A stretch of DNA of 29,933 nucleotides, from IMG/VR virus record IMGVR_UViG_3300049893_002386, positions 1 to 29,933 of that record; one strand, 5' to 3'. Below are positions 24,025 to 29,933 of this stretch, in pieces. The position numbers were made by a program, and so were the translations under genes. The notes beneath the pieces were generated by a model, which searched no databases, was not told the DNA's origin, and worked only from the letters and a program-made list of their open reading frames with translations. The number at the start of each line of letters is the position of its first letter. Position 1 is the first letter of the stretch. The DNA is from a virus.

Positions 24025-24319
24025 ACTCTTCTCTTAACTTCTTTATTTTCTCCTGAGCTCTTAGCTCTTCCTCTTTTGTAACAGTTCCAGTAATAATACC
24101 ATATAAGTCATAAACGTTTCTTCCTTCCTTAATGATACGTAAATACCTTTCCTGTTTCCTATACCACAACAAAAAATAATGTGCCACCATTGGATCTAAA
24201 CCTGTAAATTCTATCAACTCTCTAGTTGATTTCTTCTTTAAAGGAACTGGGTTTTTTATGTCTAAAGCCCATAAGCTCTTCCTGAGAATCTTGTACAGGT
24301 CGTACATTTTTATCATCAT
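23999..24319 (-). CDS. Unknown basic 106-aa protein
   Basis: A 106-residue, Lys/Arg-rich, mostly helical protein: YKILRKSLWALDIKNPVPLK, RELIEFTGLDPMVAHYFLLW (about 33-52), and a C-terminal coiled helix TKEEELRAQEKIKKLREEY (about 80-98). No family is recognised. Nearby Met codons at positions 2 and 5 are alternative starts. Its basic charge and placement between the SSB-like gene and the helix-turn-helix gene suggest nucleic-acid work, but that is only a guess. Confidence 0.6.
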   Translation of the reverse strand: MMIKMYDLYKILRKSLWALDIKNPVPLKKKSTRELIEFTGLDPMVAHYFLLWYRKQERYLRIIKEGRNVYDLYGIITGTVTKEEELRAQEKIKKLREEYAKKSKSI

Positions 24320-24401
24320 ATAATCACTCTACAAAAGTTAATTACCTTCTAGCACTATATCAACTTTTACCAATTCCTTTACCTATACCAAGCTATGCAT
24401 A

Positions 24402-24485
24402 TCACTTCCCGTCCTTATCATTCATATAAGACACAGATATAAATAACGCAAGCATAGCTATTAGCATAAATACAAATGTTGTCAT
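24402..24485 (-). CDS. 27-aa single-pass membrane peptide
   Basis: A small gene after the SSB-like gene. AGGAGG lies 6 nt before the ATG, and the preceding stop codon (TAG) forms part of it, so translation should be efficient and coupled. The peptide is MTTFVFMLIAMLALFISVSY followed by MNDKDGK: an almost unbroken hydrophobic segment of about 20 residues and a short charged tail. It is the right length for one membrane span. It could be a toxin-like, holin-like or regulatory membrane peptide. No family is known to me. The remaining 24320-24401 shows no gene. Confidence 0.65.
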   Translation of the reverse strand: MTTFVFMLIAMLALFISVSYMNDKDGK

Positions 24486-24495
24486 GCTTTACCTC

Positions 24496-25065
24496 CTAAA
24501 ATGGTATTTCGTCATCAGGCAAATCGTCTTTAGACAAAGTATTCGTGCTTGCTTCTTTCTTTTCTGGAATAGTCATATAATTGCCGTACTCCTTATGATC
24601 AGCTGTTAAAGCGTATTTTATCTTATTCTTATCACTATATTTTCCACTCTTATCTTTTTCTACTCCCACTTTAACTAGGCATACCATATCGTCTAGTTCT
24701 TTCAGAGATACTTTACGGGCAGCAACGCTAAGCATAGAAGTATCTTTTGAAGAAATACCTTTTGCAGACTCAATTAAGCCACGCAATAAAGACTTACCGC
24801 TATTGCCCCATATGTCTTTCCCTTCTTCATTAACTTTAGTTCCTTTAAAGCCTATTAGCTGTATTATGTTACGGTCTTTATATTCGCCATCAACTACCAC
24901 GAAGCTTGCCTTTAAACCTATTGAGCCTGTAACTTCGTTATGTGTTAGTGCATTGTCTTCTCCATATCCTCCGTAAGTAATGCCCATTCTTACTTTGACT
25001 ATGCTTCCGTCTGGTATTAGCGGAAACTCTTTTTTCTGTGGTTCTACTGTGTTAAAATCTGTCAT
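24496..25065 (-). CDS. Phage single-stranded-DNA-binding-like protein
   Basis: A 189-residue protein ending in DDLPDDEIPF. An acidic tail tipped by D-x-I-P-F is the hallmark of bacterial SSB proteins, which use it to recruit DNA-processing partners. The body is beta-rich (DGSIVKVRMGITYGGYGEDN, then GLKASFVVVDGEYKDRNIIQ, about 50-69) and resembles phage DUF669-type DNA-binding proteins more than classical SSB. It is coupled to the upstream gene (TAATG) and lies in the replication block next to the DnaB-type helicase. It should coat single strands at the phage fork. Confidence 0.8.
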   Translation of the reverse strand: MTDFNTVEPQKKEFPLIPDGSIVKVRMGITYGGYGEDNALTHNEVTGSIGLKASFVVVDGEYKDRNIIQLIGFKGTKVNEEGKDIWGNSGKSLLRGLIESAKGISSKDTSMLSVAARKVSLKELDDMVCLVKVGVEKDKSGKYSDKNKIKYALTADHKEYGNYMTIPEKKEASTNTLSKDDLPDDEIPF

Positions 25066-25373
25066 TATTTATCTCCTGTTTTTAATTTGTTTATGCGTTT
25101 TTCTATCCCTTGAAGTGCATATATTCTCAATTCCTCAAAGAATTCATCAAGAAAATGAGAAGATTCTTCGCAATGAAGTGCTAAGAACGATAATTCCTTT
25201 GCAAGTACAAGACCTAGTGTAGATGCTATTCTACCATCTTTATCTTTTTTGTAGCCAAAGCTATGTACCTCATCCCCATTAGGAACAAGAAATATAAAAG
25301 GGTAATTATTAATATTTTTAGATTTGATATAGTCACTTATTCCTCTATGCCATTTTTTGATATCTTTATTCAT
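25065..25373 (-). CDS. Unknown 102-aa protein between helicase and SSB-like genes
   Basis: A 102-residue soluble protein: a basic N-terminal helix (MNKDIKKWHRGISDYIKSKN), a beta hairpin (YPFIFLVPNGDEVHSFGYKK, about 24-43), then helices (ASTLGLVLAKELSFLAL; FLDEFFEELRIYALQGIEKR, about 74-93). No family is recognised. GGAGA lies 7 nt before the ATG, and the end overlaps the next start (TAATG). A helper of helicase loading or single-strand handling fits the position but nothing more. Confidence 0.65.
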   Translation of the reverse strand: MNKDIKKWHRGISDYIKSKNINNYPFIFLVPNGDEVHSFGYKKDKDGRIASTLGLVLAKELSFLALHCEESSHFLDEFFEELRIYALQGIEKRINKLKTGDK

Positions 25374-25383
25374 TTTTTATCTC

Positions 25384-26718
25384 CTATGCTTCGATTAGTT
25401 TTGTTATGTTAGTTTGATATTTCAGCAGGAATGTTCCTATTCTTCCTGAACGATTTTTTGCTACTATCAACTCTATTGCTTTTTCAAAGTTGTTATAGTG
25501 TGCTGGTTGCTCATCTGGCTTATGCAGGAAAATTACTACATTAGAATCTTGTTCTATTGAACCTGAATCTCTTAAGTCTGATAAGATTGGAGTTGAATCA
25601 CTTCTTTTTTTATGTTCTCTTGATAATTGAGATAAGATTACTATTGTTATTTTTAATTCAGAGGCAAATCGTTTTAGGTTATTAGTAATTTGCTCTATCT
25701 CAGCTACTCTGTTTCTTTCATAGCCGCTTAAATGTACTAACTGTAGGTAATCAATTATAACTACTTTAACTTTTTGCTGTAAGCTAAGCTTTCTGCATTT
25801 TAAGTAAAAACTAGCTAGATCAGTTATGTGATCGGTAAAGATACAAATATCATCTTCTGTGTTGTCAATATACTTTCTGACTTCATTGTAACGTTCTTCT
25901 GTCTTTTGTTTATCTCTATATGAAATACCAGTTTTAATTGAGAAAATTCTTTGTACTACTTCTTCTTTTGACATCTCAAAAGACCACAAAGCTACTTTAT
26001 GTTTTAAGGAAGTTATATTCAAAGCTAAGTTAACCGCAAATGCACTTTTACCAATCCCAGTTCCAGCACCCACAGTTATCAATTGGCCAGGTTTAAAACC
26101 TTCTATAATTTCATCTAAACGCTCATATCCAGTTTTTATAATATCAGGTTCTTTATGATTTAAAGCTTTTAGAAGCATAGTTTTATAGTCTTCTTCTTCT
26201 ATTTCAGGAATGATTGAATCTATAGTTAATTCAGCTTTATTTGAAACTTGATTAACTATACTTTGTAAGTCAGAAAAATTAGTTGTACACTTAAGTTTAC
26301 TAGTGGCCTCTTCATACTGTAAAAGCATGATTCTTCTTAAATATTGTTCTTGTACCTTCTTAAAAACACCTTCTGCAACAAAGGCATCACCAAATAAAGT
26401 GATAGCAAATAGTTTACACTCATTAACCCATTCTAATTTGGTAAAGTTTTGATTCGCTAATATGCTGTCCCAATCAGATTGAGTTATAGAGTCAATAGCA
26501 CACTTTATTTCAGTTAGAGATTTACCTTCTTCAATGTATAACTTTACTGCCTTAAAAATAGTTGCATTAAATTCAATGAGAAAATGCTCTGCTCTTAACA
26601 TCTTAGCTGCTAATACAGCTGCATTTTCATATTGCAGCATTAAGCCTATAGCTTTCTTTTCATTGGTAATATCGTTATCCAAAATTTCATTTAATTTATT
26701 TTCATTCTCATTAGTCAT
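25384..26718 (-). CDS. dnaB: Replicative DNA helicase, DnaB type
   Basis: A 444-residue hexameric helicase. The N-terminal helical domain (about 15-160) is followed by the RecA-like domain: GYERLDEIIEGFKPGQLITV leading to Walker A GAGTGIGKSAF (about residues 215-225), ALWSFEMSKEEVVQRI, Walker B VVIIDYLQL, ILSQLSREHKKR, and DLRDSGSIEQDSNVVIFLHK, then the arginine-finger region AKNRSGRIG. All DnaB motifs are present and the length is normal. I place the start at the ATG at 26718, with AAGGTGG about 8 nt upstream and 2 bp after the initiator stop; a GTG at 26730 would add four residues. It is encoded next to the initiator, as in many phages, which would recruit it to the origin. Confidence 0.95.
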   Translation of the reverse strand: MTNENENKLNEILDNDITNEKKAIGLMLQYENAAVLAAKMLRAEHFLIEFNATIFKAVKLYIEEGKSLTEIKCAIDSITQSDWDSILANQNFTKLEWVNECKLFAITLFGDAFVAEGVFKKVQEQYLRRIMLLQYEEATSKLKCTTNFSDLQSIVNQVSNKAELTIDSIIPEIEEEDYKTMLLKALNHKEPDIIKTGYERLDEIIEGFKPGQLITVGAGTGIGKSAFAVNLALNITSLKHKVALWSFEMSKEEVVQRIFSIKTGISYRDKQKTEERYNEVRKYIDNTEDDICIFTDHITDLASFYLKCRKLSLQQKVKVVIIDYLQLVHLSGYERNRVAEIEQITNNLKRFASELKITIVILSQLSREHKKRSDSTPILSDLRDSGSIEQDSNVVIFLHKPDEQPAHYNNFEKAIELIVAKNRSGRIGTFLLKYQTNITKLIEA

Positions 26719-26720
26719 AA

Positions 26721-27824
26721 TTATAGCCACCTTATTTCGTTTCCTTGCTCTAGTGTAGTGTTCATTGCTTCAATTCTAATTTGGTTAATGTATTCGGTAG
26801 TATTTGTTTTATTATCCAAATTGCCTTTTTTAATGCCGTATTCTCTTTCAACTGCTTTTATCATGTATTGGATAAAACCATTTCTACCCCCGTAGATTAA
26901 CTTGTCGGGTTGTTTTTTAAGAATATTTTGAATGACGTTAACTACGTCAATACGACTAAATTCTTCTCTGCTACTGACGTAAATAATTTCATCTAAGGCT
27001 TCATTGTCAAACTTGAATTTAGCAAGAGGTATAGCATAATGCATTTTCCCATCTAGACCTCGTACCCTTTTTCTAGGTATTCCGTCTTTAATGATAGTTT
27101 TTGAACTAGATAACAATGTTTCTGCTGATGTTATACTTGAGCTGTAACAGTCTCTGAAATGATTTTCTTGCTGTGAAGTTGTTACGCTCTCTTCATTGAT
27201 CATTAAATCACCAAAATTACAGCTGATAATTTCCTGATTATTTTCATTGTCGCTGACAATGATATGATCATTACAATTATCATTGTTATCTTTATTGTTA
27301 TAATCTTGTTTATTATCATTATATATAGATGCGGTAATTTTTTTCGCTATAACAGGTAATTTTTTACTGCTTATAGAGTAATTTTTTTCGCTTTCTTGAG
27401 GTACATTTACTTCATAAAAAAGCTCAGGATTTACTAGTCTTTTTTCTCCATCGGTAGTTAATTTTATTTCATAGCAATAAGACATTTTTATCTCTGCTAT
27501 ATATCGGTGGTATGTATGTTCAAATATATCGGTCAGTTGACTAAGTATATTTGCATTTTGTCTTGGAGAACAATCAGTAATCTCAGATATAAAATCATGA
27601 GTAATATAAATTACTCCGTTTTCACTCTTTTTTATTAAACTATATAGCTCTGCTAGTAAGAACTTCGCTTGCTTATTGCCTATAGTTTTTGTTCTATCAT
27701 TAGCTCTCGTTATATGCTTAGCTGCTTTTATAATTTGATCATAAGTAAGTTCATATTTTTTTGTTTTTGCACTGAAATAGTACAAATTATTTATAGGTGT
27801 TCTTTTGACGATAGCTTTACTCAT
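26721..27824 (-). CDS. Replication initiator-like winged-helix protein
   Basis: A 367-residue protein. Residues about 25-125 look like a winged helix: QIIKAAKHITRANDRTK, AKFLLAELYSLIKKS, ITHDFISEITDCSPRQNANI (recognition helix region) and a beta wing (SYCYEIKLTTDGEKRLVN). A low-complexity Asn/Asp linker follows (about 165-195, YNDNKQDYNNKDNNDNCND). The C-terminal part has RKRVRGLDGKMHYAIPLAKF and helices. Similar layouts occur in plasmid and phage initiators, where the linker-coding DNA can hold the origin; here that DNA has an origin-like repeat cluster. It precedes the DnaB gene by 2 bp. GGGAGAG lies before the ATG. Function is inferred from domain plan and context. Confidence 0.65.
   Translation of the reverse strand: MSKAIVKRTPINNLYYFSAKTKKYELTYDQIIKAAKHITRANDRTKTIGNKQAKFLLAELYSLIKKSENGVIYITHDFISEITDCSPRQNANILSQLTDIFEHTYHRYIAEIKMSYCYEIKLTTDGEKRLVNPELFYEVNVPQESEKNYSISSKKLPVIAKKITASIYNDNKQDYNNKDNNDNCNDHIIVSDNENNQEIISCNFGDLMINEESVTTSQQENHFRDCYSSSITSAETLLSSSKTIIKDGIPRKRVRGLDGKMHYAIPLAKFKFDNEALDEIIYVSSREEFSRIDVVNVIQNILKKQPDKLIYGGRNGFIQYMIKAVEREYGIKKGNLDNKTNTTEYINQIRIEAMNTTLEQGNEIRWL
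27224..27330. other. Candidate replication origin inside the initiator gene
   Basis: Within the linker-coding DNA lie a perfect inverted repeat, TCATTGTC (27244-27251) and GACAATGA (27255-27262), and repeated ATCATT units near 27226, 27267, 27279 and 27316, in very AT-rich DNA. Iterons plus an AT-rich segment inside an initiator gene next to a helicase gene is the lambda O-type layout. It is a hypothesis: the low-complexity coding sequence alone would also give repeats. Confidence 0.35.
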
Positions 27825-27825
27825 A

Positions 27826-28146
27826 TTACGCTCTCCCTATGCAATTTAATTTTCCTTGTAGAAATTTTTGGCTCATTTCTAGCTCTATTAGTCTCTTCAC
27901 TAATTCATCATGTACATCACGCTTTACTACTTCGAATATAAAATCTATATAGTCTTCATCTGAACCATCTAGAGCTACCTTTAACTCTGCCCAAGCAAGC
28001 ATAATTATATGTAAAGGGTAGTCTATTTCTTCACGCTCCGTCGATCCTTGAGGAAAACATGAAGCAAGTTCCTTTCCTTTCTTTATATTTGTGTCTAAAA
28101 CCGCCAAAAGTTCTTGTGGCGTTATGTCTGGCCTAATTAATTCCAT
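27826..28146 (-). CDS. Unknown acidic 106-aa protein
   Basis: A 106-residue, acidic, helical protein: DITPQELLAVLDTNIKKGKE (about 7-26), EREEIDYPLHIIMLAWAELK (about 37-56), then DEDYIDFIFEVVKRDVHDEL and LVKRLIELEMSQKF. No motif is recognised. GGGAGAA lies just before the ATG; it overlaps the small gene upstream by 14 bp and its own end carries the ribosome site of the initiator gene (GGGAGAGCGTAAT). It belongs to the early block; function unknown. Confidence 0.65.
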   Translation of the reverse strand: MELIRPDITPQELLAVLDTNIKKGKELASCFPQGSTEREEIDYPLHIIMLAWAELKVALDGSDEDYIDFIFEVVKRDVHDELVKRLIELEMSQKFLQGKLNCIGRA

Positions 28147-28279
28147 GTTCTCCCTCTTCTTCTAATATTAAATCTACAAGTTTTTCTAAGTCGTGATAAA
28201 AATGTAACACGCTCTCTTTTTGTCCCATTACAAGCCTTATTCGCTTGGCTATAAGCCTTATTTCCTCTTCATTACGCAT
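28133..28279 (-). CDS. Unknown 48-aa protein, overlapping both neighbours
   Basis: A short gene: MRNEEEIRLIAKRIRLVM, then GQKESVLHFYHDLEKLVDLI and LEEEGEHGIN. It is a charged, amphipathic helical peptide that could form a helical pair. AAGGT lies 8 nt before the ATG. Its start overlaps the stop of the gene upstream by 8 bp (ATGCGTAA) and its end overlaps the next start by 14 bp, the same tight coupling as the rest of the early block, which supports it as real. Confidence 0.65.
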   Translation of the reverse strand: MRNEEEIRLIAKRIRLVMGQKESVLHFYHDLEKLVDLILEEEGEHGIN

Positions 28280-28838
28280 AGTAATACCTTTGTATTGGTT
28301 GAATGTGTGTTACGGCTAGAATGCTTTTGTCGCTTTGAGTAACTTTTAATGATGCCGAGAAACAGACCTGTGTATTTGGTATTAGCTTCTCGCAAGGCTT
28401 TAGTTGGTTCCCTCTAAGAAAAGCACTACAATGAGCAAAACGTATAGTTCCGCTTCTGTTGTATGCGTCTTTAAATGAAAGTTTCATAACTGGAGTATCG
28501 CTATCCGAAGTATCTACTAGCTCGCTACCTATAAACGTTGCATAAAACTTCATGCAGTCGCTAGTCTCTGGTTCTAAAGGGCAAATGAATAAACGTTTGT
28601 TTCCATCAAAAGGTCGGTAGTCTTTTTTTATAAGATCAAGTTGCTCTAGGTTAGTTAAATGAGTTCGTAATTGTCTAGGATCTTTGAATCCAAGTTTTTC
28701 GGCATACTCTTTTTGATCCATATAGAAGTACCCGTCTGGTTCTACCTCTTCCGTGGCCAGTTCAAGCCATACGGCTCTCTCCGTTCCCTTTACTCCTAGT
28801 TTAGATAAATTTGTTTTGATCTTTTTCGTTATATTCAT
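28272..28838 (-). CDS. Winged-helix protein with a beta-rich (OB-like) C-terminus
   Basis: A 188-residue protein. The N-terminal 85 residues look like a winged helix: ERAVWLELATEEVEPDGYFY (about 20-39), DQKEYAEKLGFKDPRQLRTH (about 41-60) and LTNLEQLDLIKKDYRPFDGN (wing, about 61-80). The rest is beta-rich, with MKFYATFIGSELVDTSD and VCFSASLKVTQSDKSILAVT, and could be an OB fold. Such a fusion would bind both duplex and single-stranded nucleic acid, or serve as a regulator of the early block. It is the first gene leftward from the promoter cluster at 28871-28914. No Shine-Dalgarno sequence precedes the ATG. Named family unknown. Confidence 0.6.
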   Translation of the reverse strand: MNITKKIKTNLSKLGVKGTERAVWLELATEEVEPDGYFYMDQKEYAEKLGFKDPRQLRTHLTNLEQLDLIKKDYRPFDGNKRLFICPLEPETSDCMKFYATFIGSELVDTSDSDTPVMKLSFKDAYNRSGTIRFAHCSAFLRGNQLKPCEKLIPNTQVCFSASLKVTQSDKSILAVTHIQPIQRYYYA

Positions 28839-28870
28839 CTTGACAAACGTTAACTTTTTTTTTTCACTTT

Positions 28871-28900
28871 TTTATAAAAAGACGCTTGACTAACTGAAAA
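28871..28900 (-). promoter_or_regulatory. Possible leftward early promoter
   Basis: On the minus strand, TTTTCA (28900-28895), 18 nt, TATAAA (28876-28871), upstream of the first early gene. The -35 is weak. Its upstream half overlaps the rightward promoter at 28886-28914, so the two would compete. Confidence 0.4.
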
Positions 28901-28914
28901 AGTACATGTAGGAT
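28886..28914 (+). promoter_or_regulatory. Rightward sigma70-type promoter for the structured non-coding block
   Basis: TTGACT (28886-28891), 17 nt, TAGGAT (28909-28914). The -35 matches five of six bases and the -10 four of six. The predicted start, about 28921, is exactly the first base of the outermost stem of the downstream structure. Confidence 0.55.
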
Positions 28915-28920
28915 AGGAAA

Positions 28921-29155
28921 TATATTACCGCTCCTCGTATAAACACTATAAGGGCGTTTATTGATCGGAAATATATACAGTAAGTAGTATATTGAGTCGT
29001 AAGTTTAAACCTTTTAGATTTACCACCCTGTTCCTCGTAAGTACTAGGGGTCTCAATATACGACAAGCTGCTTTACTAAAAATACTCGTCCTGGCAGACA
29101 AATAAATTCAATAAATACCTAAGGTGTACTTTTATTAGTGCGCCTTTTAGGTCTT
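28921..29155 (+). ncRNA. Candidate structured antisense RNA with two anti-ribosome-site loops
   Basis: No convincing gene lies in 28839-29265. As plus-strand RNA it can fold into successive stems. (1) TATATTACCG (28921-28930) pairs with CGGAAATATA (28966-28975), 9 of 10, with ATAAAC/GTTTAT inside (28939-28961). (2) GTATATTGAG (28987-28996) pairs perfectly with CTCAATATAC (29052-29061), enclosing CCCUG/UAGGG (29026-29049) with a 14-nt loop UUCCUCGUAAGUAC. (3) CCTAA-GGTGTAC pairs with GTGCGCC-TT-TTAGG (29118-29151), using G-U pairs that exist only in the plus-strand RNA. CUCCUCGU at 28931-28938 and the 14-nt loop are complementary to the late TACGAGG leaders. An end near 29155 is assumed; the T-run there is weak. 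The alternative is a leftward leader region using TACGAGG itself. Confidence 0.35.
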
Positions 29156-29265
29156 TGTACATACTTATTAGGTACGTATCGATTATTTTATCTCTCCCTT
29201 TTTAATATTGCAAGCACTATTTTTATTTTTTTGTAAAAAAGTTACTATCACTGGTTGCGAATTTA

Positions 29266-29628
29266 TCACTTAAAATACATAGCCAGAAATTGAGCTACCA
29301 TAGGAGCAAATAATAGCCCTAATATGGTATACTGCATCCATTTCATAGTAGCAAACTGCGTGGCCAAAACTTTTAACTCTGATCTAACTTCTGCTATATC
29401 GGCTTTTAGTTCAGTTTTAACTTCCGCTATTTCTGATCTTAGAGAAACTTCTAGAACTTGTATTTCTGATCGAATTTCTTTTATCTCGGACCTTACTTCT
29501 CTAATATCTTGCTTAGTAGCTAAATTATCGCTTGAAGAATTAAGAGTTTTTACAATAGCTTCAGCCATCTTTTTAGATGCCCCTGCTTCCACCATTTTCT
29601 CTACTGCTTCGTGCGTATCTAGTATCAT
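29266..29628 (-). CDS. Coiled-coil membrane protein, CCDC90/DUF1640-like
   Basis: A 120-residue protein. N-terminal helices (AVEKMVEAGASKKMAEAIVK, about 8-27) are followed by a heptad coiled coil with repeated 'LRSEIAEVKTELKADIAEVR' style units (about 43-88) and a C-terminal membrane segment (MQYTILGLLFAPMVAQFLAMY, in two parts, about 97-117). This matches the plan of DUF1640 proteins, which are common in Rickettsiales and related to mitochondrial CCDC90 proteins. It probably sits in the membrane as a trimer. A good promoter lies at 29660-29688; no clear ribosome site. It stands apart from the early block and may be a lysogeny, exclusion or host-derived gene. Confidence 0.75.
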   Translation of the reverse strand: MILDTHEAVEKMVEAGASKKMAEAIVKTLNSSSDNLATKQDIREVRSEIKEIRSEIQVLEVSLRSEIAEVKTELKADIAEVRSELKVLATQFATMKWMQYTILGLLFAPMVAQFLAMYFK

Positions 29629-29659
29629 TTTCAGTTCATGTTTTTCGTCACATATAAAA

Positions 29660-29688
29660 ACTCTACTCCTCTAAAATTATTATGTCAA
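29660..29688 (-). promoter_or_regulatory. Sigma70-type promoter for the coiled-coil gene
   Basis: On the minus strand, perfect TTGACA (29688-29683), 17 nt, TAGAGT (29665-29660). The predicted start is near 29653, 25 nt before the ATG. Confidence 0.7.
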
Positions 29689-29707
29689 TAGAGAAAATAT
29701 ATTTTTC

Positions 29708-29735
29708 TTGAAAAAAATTTAAATTCTGTTATTTT
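29708..29735 (+). promoter_or_regulatory. Possible rightward promoter, divergent from the coiled-coil gene
   Basis: TTGAAA (29708-29713), 16 nt, TATTTT (29730-29735) with TG one base before it (extended -10). It faces the partial gene at 29763. The DNA is so AT-rich that chance matches are likely. Confidence 0.4.
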
Positions 29736-29762
29736 AAATAAAACTAAAATTTTATTATCAAA

Positions 29763-29933
29763 ATGGAAAAAGAAAAATTAATACAGATGATTCAATTAAT
29801 AGATGGAACATTTTCTATTTCAGAGAGACGTATTTTTATTGAATTAATAGAATTATCTATAAATGATGAAGCAGTTGCTACAGTGGAATTTTTAAAAAAT
29901 AAAACTTCCTTTTCAAATACGACAGTATATATA
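29763..29933 (+). CDS. Unknown rightward protein, N-terminal 57 residues only
   Basis: The frame is open from the ATG at 29763 to the window edge. It begins MEKEKLIQMIQLIDGTFSIS, then ERRIFIELIELSINDEAVAT and VEFLKNKTSFSNTTVYI. The last part (FLKNKTSFSNTTVY) resembles the helix-turn-helix of initiators and regulators, where a Ser-x-x-T-V-x-x helix follows the turn. No ribosome site is visible. A regulator or replication protein is possible; too little is seen for a call. Confidence 0.6.
   Translation, partial: MEKEKLIQMIQLIDGTFSISERRIFIELIELSINDEAVATVEFLKNKTSFSNTTVYI

Noticed and set aside
28840-28878. Perfect TTGACA followed by TATAAA on the plus strand
   Set aside because: The spacer is 27 bp, too long for a sigma70 promoter.
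28958-29026. A 22-codon leftward frame from GTG at 29026, 6 nt after TACGAGG
   Set aside because: It has a plausible ribosome site but a GTG start, very short length and no visible motif. It is kept only as the main alternative to the antisense-RNA reading of this region.
29118-29151. Strong intrinsic terminator at the end of the structured block
   Set aside because: The stem is good but the following bases (TCTTTGT) are not a clear T-run, so it is treated as part of the RNA structure, not as a proven terminator.
28921-29265. tRNA or tmRNA-like gene
   Set aside because: No T-loop (GTTCGA-type) sequence, no CCA end and no seven-base acceptor stem with the right spacing.

Overview
The window is part of an AT-rich (by eye about one-third G+C) tailed-phage or prophage genome with a podovirus-type virion module. 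Almost every gene lies on the minus strand, so the biology reads from right to left. Low G+C, a patatin phospholipase, a CCDC90/DUF1640-like coiled-coil membrane protein and a plasmid-style initiator suggest an intracellular alphaproteobacterial host of the Rickettsiales or Holosporales type. That host call is inference: no host gene, integrase or rRNA gene is present.

Right to left. 29763-29933 is the start of a rightward gene cut by the window edge. It diverges from a small coiled-coil membrane protein (29266-29628). 28839-29265 is non-coding, with back-to-back promoters and a series of nested stem-loops. 28838-23142 is the early/replication block: a winged-helix protein, small unknown genes, a replication initiator with an origin-like repeat cluster inside it, a DnaB-type helicase, an SSB-like protein with a DDEIPF tail, an unlisted 27-residue membrane peptide, two small genes and a probable small terminase. 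22860-23141 is a structured spacer with a hairpin terminator, phased A-tracts and a strong promoter. From 22842 leftward come the late genes: large terminase, patatin-like phospholipase, three linked fibre genes ending in a glycine-rich adhesin, four small genes, portal, scaffold, major capsid protein, a decoration-like protein, the two tail-tube/nozzle proteins, three tandem paralogous fibre or needle proteins, a GNAT-like protein and three DNA-ejection (internal virion) proteins, the last cut by the left edge. From portal to ejection proteins the order matches T7 genes 8-16, with the three paralogues inserted. The only reversed gene in this block is a moron-like 265-residue protein at 3851-4648.

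Regulation. Host-type sigma70 promoters with 17-bp spacers stand before the coiled-coil gene, the small terminase gene, terL, gene 15930-16136 and the first ejection gene. No phage RNA polymerase gene is in the window. Five late genes share the leader TACGAGG just before their start codons. The rightward strand of the non-coding block at 28921-29155 can fold into stem-loops that expose two copies of the exact complement (CCUCGUA), one in a 14-nt hairpin loop. This makes it a candidate trans-acting antisense RNA that would mask the ribosome-binding sites of late genes. It is the most interesting hypothesis in the window and is untested.

I see no integrase, repressor, endolysin, tRNA, CRISPR array or insertion sequence.
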